Source: CAZADS01 sp964483985
GTDB lineage: Bacteria > Pseudomonadota > Alphaproteobacteria > Thalassobaculales > Thalassobaculaceae
Direction: 5' to 3'
DNA: 48,467 nt
Assembly (NCBI GenBank): GCA_964483985.1
Contig: CAZADS010000030.1
Coordinates: forward strand, 1 to 48,467
Numbering within the stretch: the stretch's first letter is position 1; each line of letters starts with the position of its first letter. This document shows positions 25,691-34,501 of the stretch, one piece after another. Below the pieces are notes generated by a model, which was not told where the DNA came from, did no database searches, and was given only the letters and a program-made list of their open reading frames with translations. A program made the translations under genes and the position numbers.

Positions 25691-26802
25691 TAGCCCAATT
25701 TCAAACCTCTACTATAAATTTCAAGAATATCGTCACCCATTTTCCTTATATCACTTCGCTTAAATTTTAAAACATTACGCAATTCAGAAATACCCAAAAC
25801 ACCAATAGAAGAAATTCCGTCACCTCCTATAACTATGGGAGCCCTAAACCAGAATATATGATCAACTAAATCCTGTCGTAGAAAGGAAGCGGCTAATTGC
25901 CCACCAGACTCTAACAGGATCCTTGTAATTCCTTCGTGAGCCAATTTCCTTAAAGCCGGCACCAATGATACACGTCCCTGGTCTTCTCCGTCTATTTTAA
26001 AAATTTGGACGCCTTTGCTTTTAAGTTGCTTTAAATTTTTACGAGAACAATTTTGGACTGCAAGAATGGTTGTTTTTTGTTCATTAGCGCTTACAACCAA
26101 ATTGCTGTCTACTGGGGTTTTGAGCTGAGAATCAAAAACCACGCGAGACGGCGACCTATTACGAAGTCCCGATAAACGACAGTTTAAAAAAGGGTTGTCC
26201 GCTAACACTGTCCCCACACCAGTAGCCACTGCATCGTTTTGGGCGCGAAGCAAATGAACAAACCTTCGGGAATTCGAATCCGTTATCCATTTACTTTTAC
26301 CGTTAGATAAGGAAATTTTTGAATCTATCGTAGTAGCCAATTTTAGCGTTATCGTCGGGCGTTCTAATTGTCGACTTGACAAAAATCCTATATTGACCGC
26401 TTGGGCTGCCTCCTTTTCAACACCCTCAGTAACCGATATATTGGCATCTCTTAGAACTTGGAATCCCCGCCCGTCTACGCGAACGTCCGGATCTCTGCAT
26501 GCTGCTACTACTCTAGATACACCAGCATCAATCAAAGCATTTGCGCAAGGAGGCGTTTCGCCATGATGTGAGCATGGTTCAAGTGTAACGTAGGCAGTAG
26601 ATCCGGAAGCCTCTCGCCCAGCCTGGTAAAGCGCTACTGCTTCAGCATGGGGACGACCACCTGGTTGAGTCCACCCTCTGCCAACAACTAATCCATTCTT
26701 GACTAAAAGGCAGCCAACCGTCGGATTAGGAGCTGTTCGGCCTAAGCCACGTCTCGCAAGGCGAATTGCCACTTTCATCCATCTCGAATCCTCGAACGTC
26801 AT
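25690..26802 (-). CDS. ribD: Bifunctional pyrimidine deaminase/reductase RibD
   Basis: Catalyses the deamination and side-chain reduction steps after GTP cyclohydrolase II in riboflavin synthesis. The 370-residue protein has both domains. The N-terminal zinc deaminase has His52-Ala-Glu54 and PCSHHGETPPC with Cys77 and Cys86. The C-terminal NADPH-dependent reductase (about 150-370) has TLKLATTIDSKIS and RILLESGGQLAASFL. GAGGTGGC before the ATG at 26802 supports the start. It sits between nrdR (33 bases) and ribE. Confidence 0.98.
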   Translation of the reverse strand: MTFEDSRWMKVAIRLARRGLGRTAPNPTVGCLLVKNGLVVGRGWTQPGGRPHAEAVALYQAGREASGSTAYVTLEPCSHHGETPPCANALIDAGVSRVVAACRDPDVRVDGRGFQVLRDANISVTEGVEKEAAQAVNIGFLSSRQLERPTITLKLATTIDSKISLSNGKSKWITDSNSRRFVHLLRAQNDAVATGVGTVLADNPFLNCRLSGLRNRSPSRVVFDSQLKTPVDSNLVVSANEQKTTILAVQNCSRKNLKQLKSKGVQIFKIDGEDQGRVSLVPALRKLAHEGITRILLESGGQLAASFLRQDLVDHIFWFRAPIVIGGDGISSIGVLGISELRNVLKFKRSDIRKMGDDILEIYSRGLKLG

Positions 26803-26834
26803 GCCACCTCATTTCTCTAATAAAATTACACTCA

Positions 26835-27296
26835 TTATTCGTCTTCAAACCGTCCCAAATCCTCAACAAAATCTTCAAAATCTTTGGCTTCACGAAAATT
26901 TTTATAAACAGACGCAAATCGGACATAGGCTACGGGATCAAGATTGCCGAGAGAATCCATTACCATTTCGCCTATGACATGAGACGGAATTTCAGATTCG
27001 CCCATGCTTTCCAAACGGCGGACTATACCAGTTAACATGCGATCCACTCTATCCTGATCCACTGGTCGTTTGCGCAAAGAGATCTGAATAGACCGATCGA
27101 GCTTATCTCTATCAAATGGTGCCCGCTTGCCGTTTTTTTTAAGCACTGTGAGTTCTCTCAGCTGGACTCGTTCAAAAGTTGTAAAACGCGCGCCACATGA
27201 TGGGCAAAAACGCCGACGCCTAATTGCAGCGTTATCCTCCGTAGGCCGAGAATCCTTAACCTGCGTATCGTTATGTCCACAAAATGGGCAACGCAT
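26835..27296 (-). CDS. nrdR: Transcriptional repressor NrdR
   Basis: Represses ribonucleotide reductase genes according to ATP/dATP level. The 153-residue length is standard. Zinc ribbon cysteines Cys3, Cys6, Cys31 and Cys34 surround the DNA-binding RRRRF stretch, followed by the ATP-cone (about 49-139: VLKKNGKRAPFDRDKL onwards). It lies 42 bases after glyA and before ribD, the common glyA-nrdR-ribD order. I did not see an obvious NrdR-box pair or nrd gene in the window. Confidence 0.97.
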   Translation of the reverse strand: MRCPFCGHNDTQVKDSRPTEDNAAIRRRRFCPSCGARFTTFERVQLRELTVLKKNGKRAPFDRDKLDRSIQISLRKRPVDQDRVDRMLTGIVRRLESMGESEIPSHVIGEMVMDSLGNLDPVAYVRFASVYKNFREAKDFEDFVEDLGRFEDE

Positions 27297-27338
27297 TCGG
27301 CTCTCCCTTTTTTAGCTACCTCAAACGTGATTAATATT

Positions 27339-28670
27339 TCATCCAATCATTGCATAGATAGGGAATTGTTGGCATAATTTCTTTACAGTAATTGCCACGC
27401 TGGCCTGGGTGTTCTCATAGGGTTTGTAACCACTTCCAATACCATCCAACACATCACCGATTAAATTACCTATCAGTTTAAACTCCGCCTCGCCAAATCC
27501 TCGAGTGGTACCCGCAGGTGTCCCCAATCGAATTCCAGACGTGATGATTGGCTTTTCTGGATCAAATGGAATGCTATTTTTGTTACAAGTTATACCGACA
27601 GTTTCCAAAGCACTTTCTGCCTCCTTACCTGTAAGCTGCTTAGGTCGAAGATCGACCAGTATTAAGTGAGTATCGGTCCCATCAGAAACAATATCTACTC
27701 CCCGCTCTATTAGGGTCTTGGACAACATTTTAGCATTCTTTACTACTCGTTTAGTATAAATTGCAAAAGAAGGATCAAGTGCTTCACGTAAGGCAATGGC
27801 TTTTGCTGCTATCACGTGCATCAAAGGACCTCCTTGCAAGCCAGGGAATAACGACGAATCTATTTTTTTTGCCATGGTTTCATTATTACTCAAAATCATG
27901 CCTCCTCTAGGGCCTCTTAATGTCTTGTGTGTAGTGGTTGTTACTATATCTGCAAAAGGAATTGGGCTGGCATGAACCCCTCCGGCAACTAAACCAGCGA
28001 AGTGAGCCATATCTACCATAAGATAAGCCCCCACTGAATCAGCAATTTCCCGGAACATTTCAAAGTTTATATTTCTGGGGTAGGCAGACCCTCCAGCGAT
28101 AATTAATTTTGGACGGTTGGTATCGGCCAATCTTCTAACTTCATCAAAATCGATAGTCGCATCCCCTCTACGCACGCCATATTGTACTGAGTTAAACCAT
28201 TTCCCAGATTGATTTGGAGCAGCGCCATGTGTGAGGTGGCCGCCGGCAGCCAACGACATACCAAGGATGGTGTCTCCAGGACGCAAAAGAGCCATAAAAG
28301 CCGCTTGGTTTGCTTGGGCACCAGAATGTGGTTGTACATTTGCAAATTTACAACCAAAAAGCAATTTGGCTCGCTCAATCGCCAACGTCTCCGCCACGTC
28401 TACGAATTTGCATCCGCCGTAATACCGTCGGCCGCTATAACCTTCAGCATATTTGTTCGTTAATACAGATCCCTGAGCTTCTAGAACGGCTCTTGATACG
28501 ATGTTTTCTGAAGCTATAAGTTCTATTTGATCCTGTTGTCGTGTTAATTCATTACTAACCGACTCAAACAATTCAGGATCGCTATTTTTCATTGACGTTA
28601 AAAAAAAATCGTCCACCTTATTTTTATAATTTATGTTGTTCCGGGATATAAAAGTTTTAGGCGAAGTCAT
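27339..28670 (-). CDS. glyA: Serine hydroxymethyltransferase
   Basis: PLP enzyme interconverting serine and glycine with tetrahydrofolate, the main source of one-carbon units. With the start at 28670 it has 443 residues, slightly long; the first 20 or so residues (MTSPKTFISRNNINYKNK) precede the conserved part. RQQDQIELIASENIVS, YGGC, and the PLP-binding Lys249 in THKTLRGPRGG are all present. A further in-frame ATG at 28730 would add 20 residues unlike the family; the 28670 ATG has GGA 7-8 bases upstream. It is the first gene of the glyA-nrdR-rib-nusB-thiL run. The leader shows no riboswitch I can defend. Confidence 0.97.
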   Translation of the reverse strand: MTSPKTFISRNNINYKNKVDDFFLTSMKNSDPELFESVSNELTRQQDQIELIASENIVSRAVLEAQGSVLTNKYAEGYSGRRYYGGCKFVDVAETLAIERAKLLFGCKFANVQPHSGAQANQAAFMALLRPGDTILGMSLAAGGHLTHGAAPNQSGKWFNSVQYGVRRGDATIDFDEVRRLADTNRPKLIIAGGSAYPRNINFEMFREIADSVGAYLMVDMAHFAGLVAGGVHASPIPFADIVTTTTHKTLRGPRGGMILSNNETMAKKIDSSLFPGLQGGPLMHVIAAKAIALREALDPSFAIYTKRVVKNAKMLSKTLIERGVDIVSDGTDTHLILVDLRPKQLTGKEAESALETVGITCNKNSIPFDPEKPIITSGIRLGTPAGTTRGFGEAEFKLIGNLIGDVLDGIGSGYKPYENTQASVAITVKKLCQQFPIYAMIG

Positions 28671-29202
28671 TTTTTCGTCCGTTTCATTTAAGTTGGTTAA
28701 GTTCCTCAAAATCTCTTGAAAATATCTCAAACCAATTTATTAATTTTAGCGGCAAACTCGGATTCTATCCAAATAGCGGTTAGGCACTTAGCCATATTCC
28801 CTTAACAGCACAACAGAATTCTAATTAAAAACTAGAGTTAAATCTTTCAATTATAATTATTTAGTTGTTACTTTTTCTTTAATAATTTATCTAATTCGAA
28901 TTTCAAAAGTCATTTAATTTCCATAGTGATCGACTACACTGGTTGGGAGAAAATCGGAAATAAAAATCAAATATTTAAAATAAAAAATAGTAATTTAAGA
29001 ACTATCAAAAAGTTTTCATATAAAATATATAAATAAAAAAGGAAAATACTTTTAAAAATTAAATAATTTATTTTATATTTATAATAATGTTAAGTGAATT
29101 AACTTGAAAATTATATCAGGAAAATGCTAATTTTCTAATTAGATTTTAATTTTAATGTTATGTTAAAATAATCAATTAAATGTATTAGATTTGAGGTATT
29201 GA
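28671..29202. other. Long AT-rich spacer between divergent glyA and mucR
   Basis: About 530 bases without a convincing gene. The part from about 28800 to 29200 is extremely A/T-rich, with many A and T tracts, short palindromes such as CTAATTAG, and no frame longer than a few dozen codons. A slightly less AT-rich island (28920-28960) contains AGTG/CACT but no persuasive RNA fold. The spacer should contain the promoters of glyA and mucR and, given the known AT-rich preference of MucR/Ros proteins, possible autoregulatory sites. Confidence 0.6.
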
Positions 29203-29661
29203 ATGACCGAAGATAAATCCTCGCGGAAGAACAACAATTCTGAATTGCTGCAGCTTACAGTAGAAGTAGCGGTAGCCTACCTCAAAAATAATGAAGTCCC
29301 CGTCGATAAAGTGCCAGAATTTATGTCCATGATTCATGATTCACTTAATAAAATTAATGGGATAGATAATGAGCAGGAACACGAACCTTTAAAGCCCGCG
29401 ATTTCTATTCGAAAGTCTATAACCCCAGACTATATAATTTGTCTTGAAGACGGCAAAAAACTCAAAATGCTAAAACGCCATATTCGAACTGCGTATAATT
29501 TAAGCCCGGAGGAGTACAGAGCTAAATGGAACCTACCCAGCGATTATCCTATGGTAGCTCCCAGTTATGCCGCTCAACGATCAGAATTTGCAAAGAAAAT
29601 TGGGCTAGGCCGAAGCTCTTCCAAAAGAAGAAATCATCGATTTAAAATGAAACACCAATAA
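29203..29661 (+). CDS. mucR: MucR/Ros family transcriptional regulator
   Basis: Alphaproteobacterial DNA-binding regulator; known relatives control exopolysaccharide, cell cycle or virulence genes and bind AT-rich sites. The 152-residue protein has a family N-terminal helical part (LLQLTVEVAVAYLKNN) and a C-terminal prokaryotic zinc-finger-like domain with YIICLEDGKKLKMLKRHI and SPEEYRAKWNLPSDYPMVAP. Of the four positions that bind zinc in Ros (CCHH) it has Cys80 and His93 but Asp83 and Tyr98, so metal binding is doubtful. The basic tail (RSSSKRRNHRFKMKHQ) may add DNA contacts. GAGG lies 6 bases before the ATG. It is divergent from glyA across the AT-rich spacer. Confidence 0.95.
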   Translation: MTEDKSSRKNNNSELLQLTVEVAVAYLKNNEVPVDKVPEFMSMIHDSLNKINGIDNEQEHEPLKPAISIRKSITPDYIICLEDGKKLKMLKRHIRTAYNLSPEEYRAKWNLPSDYPMVAPSYAAQRSEFAKKIGLGRSSSKRRNHRFKMKHQ

Positions 29662-29714
29662 AAAAATATAACCCAATTTGAAGGTCCCATAAAATCAAAA
29701 TTATCTCTTTAAAA

Positions 29715-29915
29715 TCAAACTTTGTCTTTAGAGTTTTTTGCCATCACATATCTTAATTTATTTAAAGCTGTTCTTTTCAACAATTCTTCTCCGCTGGCTG
29801 GGTCACCAACTATTGAAACCTCCAACAACGAAACTGGGTCTACCGCACTAACTTTGATATAATTACCCACCTTTATAAATTCCACTATGACTCTATTATC
29901 GTTGATAGACGACAT
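29715..29915 (-). CDS. Small conserved protein (DUF6898-like)
   Basis: 66-residue protein, no signal or membrane segment. VIVEFIKVGNYIKVSAVDP, VSIVGDPASGEE and RTALNKLRYVMAK look like a compact beta-rich protein of a small alphaproteobacterial family of unknown function; I believe this is DUF6898 but cannot verify it. It converges with mucR and is divergent from the acyl-CoA dehydrogenase gene. The clean ATG and the residue pattern favour a real gene. No function is proposed. Confidence 0.75.
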   Translation of the reverse strand: MSSINDNRVIVEFIKVGNYIKVSAVDPVSLLEVSIVGDPASGEELLKRTALNKLRYVMAKNSKDKV

Positions 29916-30005
29916 ACGTCACCTCAAGCTATAGTTAATCACCATGATTATAAAATTCAAATTATATATTGCTAACAAATTATATTCCACATTATGGAGA
30001 TTAGG

Positions 30006-31235
30006 ATGAATAAATCATCCCACACTGCTTCAACTTTACCCACGAAATTAAGACCTTCAGACGCCTCGTTTCAATGGGAAGATCCTCTTTTATTGAATCA
30101 ACAATTGAGTGAAGAAGAGCGTTTGATTTTGGATACCGCACACGACTATTGCCAAACAAAGTTATTACCACGAGTGAGGAATGCCTTTAGAAACGAAACA
30201 TTTGATCGAGAAATAATGACAGAAATGGGATCTCTAGGATTCCTTGGCTCTACTATCGAGGGTTATGGTTGCGCAGGTGCTAATCATGTATGTTATGGAC
30301 TGATCGCCCGGGAAGTAGAAAGAATTGATAGCAGTTATAGATCTGCTATGAGCGTTCAATCTAGTTTAGTAATGCATCCGATTCACGCTTATGGAAACGA
30401 AGAGCAACGTCAGAAATATCTACCGAAGTTGGCTTCGGGGGAATGGGTTGGTTGTTTTGGGCTAACGGAACCTGATCACGGCTCTGATCCCGGAGGAATG
30501 AAAACAAGAGCCCGAGCGACCGAAGGCGGTTATATCATTTCAGGGAATAAAATGTGGATCACGAATTCCCCTATAGCCGACGTATTTATTATTTGGGGTA
30601 AAACCGAAGATGACAAAATTCGTGGCTTTATTTTAGAGAATGGCATGAAGGGATTGTCCACGCCAAAAATAGAGGGAAAGTTTTCGTTGAGAGCCTCTGT
30701 TACGGGCGAAATCGTGATGGAAGAAGTTTTTGTTCCGGAAAATCATTTACTCCCAAATGTTGTAGGTTTGTCGGGGCCCTTTGGATGTCTAAATAAAGCG
30801 CGCTATGGAATATCCTGGGGGGCGCTGGGGGCTGCGGAGTATTGCTGGCATCAAGCAAGAGATTATACTATGGAAAGAAAACAATTTGGCAGGCCTTTAG
30901 CTGCCAATCAGCTAATTCAGAAAAAACTAGCTGATATGCAGACAGAAATTACCATCGGACTTCAAACTTGTTTGCGTCTGGGACGACTATTGGATCTAAA
31001 TAAAGGTGCGCCTGAAGCTATTTCTCTCGCTAAAAGAAATTCCTGTGGCAAAGCTTTAGAAATAGCCAGAACGGCTCGCGATATGCACGGTGGAAACGGA
31101 ATTTCTGATGAGTATGGTATTATACGCCATGTGTTAAACTTAGAAGCAGTAAACACTTACGAGGGAACCCATGATATTCATGCACTAATTCTAGGTCGTA
31201 CGCAAACAGGGCTACAAGCTTTCACTGGGGCATGA
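30006..31235 (+). CDS. gcdH: Acyl-CoA dehydrogenase, glutaryl-CoA dehydrogenase type
   Basis: Flavoenzyme oxidising and decarboxylating glutaryl-CoA to crotonyl-CoA in lysine and tryptophan breakdown. The 409-residue protein has the acyl-CoA dehydrogenase three-part fold: helical N-domain, flavin/substrate strand domain with GCFGLTEPDHGSDPGGM (149-165) and MWITNSP, and the C-domain with RKQFGRPLAANQLIQ and MHGGNG. The catalytic base Glu386 is in NTYEGTHDIHALILGR. The N-terminal SFQWEDPL and overall pattern favour glutaryl-CoA over straight-chain substrates. GGAG 6 bases before the ATG at 30006 makes it a better start than the ATG at 29994. It stands alone between convergent and divergent neighbours. 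Electrons should pass to ETF, encoded elsewhere. Confidence 0.93.
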   Translation: MNKSSHTASTLPTKLRPSDASFQWEDPLLLNQQLSEEERLILDTAHDYCQTKLLPRVRNAFRNETFDREIMTEMGSLGFLGSTIEGYGCAGANHVCYGLIAREVERIDSSYRSAMSVQSSLVMHPIHAYGNEEQRQKYLPKLASGEWVGCFGLTEPDHGSDPGGMKTRARATEGGYIISGNKMWITNSPIADVFIIWGKTEDDKIRGFILENGMKGLSTPKIEGKFSLRASVTGEIVMEEVFVPENHLLPNVVGLSGPFGCLNKARYGISWGALGAAEYCWHQARDYTMERKQFGRPLAANQLIQKKLADMQTEITIGLQTCLRLGRLLDLNKGAPEAISLAKRNSCGKALEIARTARDMHGGNGISDEYGIIRHVLNLEAVNTYEGTHDIHALILGRTQTGLQAFTGA

Positions 31236-31345
31236 ACCAATATTCAGAATATAGCGTGACTACAAAGTTCTATTATGCTCGGAAAAAGAGCCTGAAATAG
31301 TTAATACCCACAGTTACCCTGGGAATAGAATGAAATCATTTAGGT

Positions 31346-31594
31346 TTAAAGTTGATGAGATAATTCTCTAAATGAAATAATTTCGGCCGAAATCACCCAA
31401 TCTACGCCCAACCATAAAACCGCAGATAAAACGGTAGTAACAATTATCTTCTTTAAAATAAAAGGTTTATCAGGAGCACCAGTATCATGACCCGGTCCTA
31501 ATTTTTCGGGGCGGACCACACCGAAAGGCAGCGACATTAAAAAGACCCACCACCAAAGAAGAATATAAACGACTATTCCAGAAACTAATTCCAT
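31346..31594 (-). CDS. DUF1467 family membrane protein
   Basis: 82-residue protein with two membrane segments (about 4-25 and 47-69) and a short cytoplasmic loop containing FGVVRPEKLGPGHDTGAPD, typical of the DUF1467 family, which is found next to the methylmalonyl-CoA epimerase gene in many alphaproteobacteria. Its function is unknown. It is the last gene of the long nuo-birA-coaX-rnj-mce run, 22 bases after mce, and faces the gcdH gene. Confidence 0.88.
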   Translation of the reverse strand: MELVSGIVVYILLWWWVFLMSLPFGVVRPEKLGPGHDTGAPDKPFILKKIIVTTVLSAVLWLGVDWVISAEIISFRELSHQL

Positions 31595-31616
31595 TTCATA
31601 TATTCGCTAACACACG

Positions 31617-32021
31617 CTAAATCTGCTCGAGTTCAATTAAAGTCCCGGTAAAATCCTTAGGGTGCAAAAACAAGACTGGTTTTCCATGCGCCCCAATTTT
31701 CGGCTGTTCATCTCCAAGAATCCTCATCCCATTTTTCTTGAGTAAATCTCTAGATTCTAAAATATTTTCAACTTCATAACATATATGATGCAATCCGCCT
31801 GCCGGATTGCTATCAAGAAACTTTTGAATCGGAGAGTTTTCTCCTAACGGATGCAATAATTCAATTTTCGTATTTTCCAACTCGACAAATATAACGGTTA
31901 CGCCGTGATCCCAAATTTTCTCTGGGCCCATGACTTGGGCTCCCAAAATATCTCGATAAGTTCGTGCTGCAGCAGCCAAATCAGGAACAACCACCGCTAT
32001 ATGATTTAATCTCCCAATCAT
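31617..32021 (-). CDS. mce: Methylmalonyl-CoA epimerase
   Basis: Interconverts the (S) and (R) isomers of methylmalonyl-CoA during propionyl-CoA use. The 134-residue protein is a single vicinal-oxygen-chelate fold with metal-ligand pattern: LNHIAVVVPDL (5-15), IELLHPLG, GGLHHICYEV, and the final TLIELEQI. The length is standard. It lies 12 bases after rnj. The mutase itself is not in this window, so propionate metabolism is inferred only. Confidence 0.95.
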   Translation of the reverse strand: MIGRLNHIAVVVPDLAAAARTYRDILGAQVMGPEKIWDHGVTVIFVELENTKIELLHPLGENSPIQKFLDSNPAGGLHHICYEVENILESRDLLKKNGMRILGDEQPKIGAHGKPVLFLHPKDFTGTLIELEQI

Positions 32022-32033
32022 TGGGTATTATCC

Positions 32034-33707
32034 TCAATATCTAACAACATGTACTGATGTCATAGGCCGTTTTCCAAATTCGCCTCTTATCAACTTCCTT
32101 ATCGACCGACGCACATTTTCACGCACATCATCATCCGATTTTCGTTGATACATTGGCATTTGTTCCAAAGAAGAGCGGATTAAATCAATCAACAAATTAT
32201 TAAATTCTGGGGCTTCATCTTCTGTGATGATTCCCACAATCGTAAGAATGGGATCAATTTTGCAACGGCATGTGGAATCTAGAATTACTGTTACTGAAAT
32301 ATTACCGTGGTGTAATAATTTTTGGCGATCCCTAAATACGCTTCCATCTACTTGTCGCAATTTAGGACCGTCTACACCAAGGTTAGACGTAGTAACCCGC
32401 GAAATTATTTTGGCGGGACTGGGATGCAGTCGCATCACGCTACCATTCTCTGGAATTAGAATTTGAGGAATCTGACATTCCTTAGCCAATCGAGCATGCT
32501 CCATCAAACGCCTAGAATCACCATGTACTGGAATAGCTATCTCCGGACGTATAATTTGATACATTTCTACCATATCATCTTGACCAGGGTGTCCAGAAAC
32601 ATGCACAAAATGGTCACGTTCTGATATCACTTTTATTCCTTGTGCTACCAATTTGCTCTGAATTCGTGCTATCGCTTTTTCATTTCCTGGAATCTCTCTA
32701 GACGAAAACACAACAGTGTCTTCTTTTTCTAAATTTATTTCGTGATGGCTCCGATCGGCTAAACGCGCCAGAACAGCCCGCTGTTCACCCTGACTTCCAG
32801 TACAAATCATAACAATTTTATCGCGAGGGATATAACCTATGTCCTTGGGCGAGAGAAAGTCCGGGACATCCAAAAGGTAACCGTTTTCTCTAGCGATTTC
32901 ATTCATACGCCAAAGAGATTGCCCCACTAGAGCTACATGACGACCATTTCGTTGAGCTGCTAACGAAACGCTCCGCAATCGGGCGACATTAGATGAAAAA
33001 CATGTTACCGCAATCCGATATTTTTGGTTTCTAAATAACTCTGACAACGATTCCAGCAATTCACTTTCAGAAGCTGTACGACCTGAAAGGTCAGCGTTGG
33101 TGGAATCTCCCACCACGGCCAAAATATTTTCTTCCGCTAGAGCCTCCAAAGCAGAAAAATCTGTTCTTCCCGTCTCTCTATCAAATGTTGTATCAAACTT
33201 CCAATCCCCTGTGTGAAAAATAGTCCCCACCTCGCATCGCAGCGCTAAACCATTGGCTTCGGGTATTGAGTGAGCAGCTCCGATCAGTTCAATCTCAAAA
33301 GGGTCTACAGTGAAAGCACTGGAAAGAGGTATTTCTACTAAATCGACCTTATCTAGCACTTTGATATTGGCTAATTTTCGGCGTATTAGAGATGCGGTAA
33401 ATGGTGTTGCATAAATCCGGCAACCTAGTCTTTCCCATAGATAAGGAATTGCGCCTATATGATCCTCATGTCCGTGAGTCACCACTAGGCCCACAAGGTC
33501 TTTCTTCCTTGCTTCTATAAAACTAGGATCAGGCATAATAACATCGATCCCAAGGGTGGTTTCGTCACCGAAAGTGATGCCGAGATCAACCATCAACCAT
33601 TTGCCGCCATAGTGATAAAGGTTTAAATTCATTCCTATTTCTTCGGAACCACCAAGAGGTAAAAATAAAAGTTCGTTTGGCGCCGCCGAAAAAGAATTGA
33701 CAACCAT
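32034..33707 (-). CDS. rnj: Ribonuclease J
   Basis: Beta-CASP metallo-beta-lactamase nuclease with endo- and 5'-exonuclease activity, acting in RNA decay and rRNA maturation in alphaproteobacteria. The 557-residue protein shows the metal motif THGHEDHIG (His78, His80, Asp82, His83), a later VGDSTNAD, the beta-CASP motifs CFSSNVARL and MICTGSQGE, and HVSGHPGQDD and IPVHGD near residue 390. The ATG overlaps the coaX stop (TAATG). The coaX-rnj-mce order is widely conserved. Confidence 0.97.
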   Translation of the reverse strand: MVVNSFSAAPNELLFLPLGGSEEIGMNLNLYHYGGKWLMVDLGITFGDETTLGIDVIMPDPSFIEARKKDLVGLVVTHGHEDHIGAIPYLWERLGCRIYATPFTASLIRRKLANIKVLDKVDLVEIPLSSAFTVDPFEIELIGAAHSIPEANGLALRCEVGTIFHTGDWKFDTTFDRETGRTDFSALEALAEENILAVVGDSTNADLSGRTASESELLESLSELFRNQKYRIAVTCFSSNVARLRSVSLAAQRNGRHVALVGQSLWRMNEIARENGYLLDVPDFLSPKDIGYIPRDKIVMICTGSQGEQRAVLARLADRSHHEINLEKEDTVVFSSREIPGNEKAIARIQSKLVAQGIKVISERDHFVHVSGHPGQDDMVEMYQIIRPEIAIPVHGDSRRLMEHARLAKECQIPQILIPENGSVMRLHPSPAKIISRVTTSNLGVDGPKLRQVDGSVFRDRQKLLHHGNISVTVILDSTCRCKIDPILTIVGIITEDEAPEFNNLLIDLIRSSLEQMPMYQRKSDDDVRENVRRSIRKLIRGEFGKRPMTSVHVVRY

Positions 33708-34501
33708 TATTTATTTCTCTGATAAATCTGAACTAATCCTCTTAGCGTAATATCCGGATCTACATATTCTATAGCATCTGTAGATTCACCGAAAACTGAA
33801 GCCAAACCTCCCGTTGCTATTACAGACATCCCCTCACCATATTCTTTTTGAACACGTGAGACGATTCCTTCAATCAAACCTATATAGCCCCAAAAAACTC
33901 CGGAATGCATTGCGTCTTGCGTAGATTTGCCAATTACTTTTGGTTCTTTATTAGAAGCGGAGAACGTTGGTGGGCCATGAATAGACACTCTAGGTAACTG
34001 TGCAGCCGCTTTGTGGAGCGCTTCAACAGATAAATTTATACCAGGTGCTATTAAACCTCCAGCATAAGCGCCATCTTCCTCAATCACATCAAAAGTAGTG
34101 GCTGTTCCAAAATCGATCACAATCAATGGCCCGTTATAACGATCACGAGCCCCCACCGCATTTACCAATCTATCAGCTCCAACTTCGCTTGCATTGTCAA
34201 TACGAATATCTATCCCCAAATCTACGTCGGGTCTCCCAACTACGATAGGCTCTAAATTAAAATGGATACGACAGAGCGTATCTAAATTAAATGCTATATC
34301 TGGCACTACGTTGGCAATAATTATAGCATTAATTTCAGATCTTGGTAGATCTCCAAGAGCAAGTAATTGGGTCAACCAGACAGCATATTCGTCAGCCGTG
34401 CGCGCGGCATTTGTTGAAGTTCGCCAAGTGCCGAGGCATATATCTCCATCAAATACAGCAAAACTCGTGTTGGTATTGCCGCAATCTATGGCCAACAACA
34501 T
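33707..34501 (-). CDS. coaX: Type III pantothenate kinase
   Basis: First enzyme of coenzyme A synthesis, of the acetate/sugar kinase fold. The 264-residue protein has the P-loop-like N-terminus LLAIDCGNTNTSFAVFDG (Asp6), GADRLVNAVGA, IDFGTATTFDVI and AGGLIAPG, the type III hallmarks. It is insensitive to CoA feedback in known members. ATG overlaps the birA stop by one base and its own stop overlaps rnj. Confidence 0.97.
   Translation of the reverse strand: MLLAIDCGNTNTSFAVFDGDICLGTWRTSTNAARTADEYAVWLTQLLALGDLPRSEINAIIIANVVPDIAFNLDTLCRIHFNLEPIVVGRPDVDLGIDIRIDNASEVGADRLVNAVGARDRYNGPLIVIDFGTATTFDVIEEDGAYAGGLIAPGINLSVEALHKAAAQLPRVSIHGPPTFSASNKEPKVIGKSTQDAMHSGVFWGYIGLIEGIVSRVQKEYGEGMSVIATGGLASVFGESTDAIEYVDPDITLRGLVQIYQRNK

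Noticed and set aside
28671..28800. SAM-II-like riboswitch upstream of glyA
   Set aside because: CTAACCGCTATT and a later GCTAAAA recall parts of SAM-II, but the required P1 stem and pseudoknot pairing cannot be formed.
31236..31345. Hairpin-forming stretches between gcdH and the DUF1467 gene as terminators
   Set aside because: GCTC/GAGC and CCCACAG/CTGGG stems are short or bulged and none is followed by a T run.
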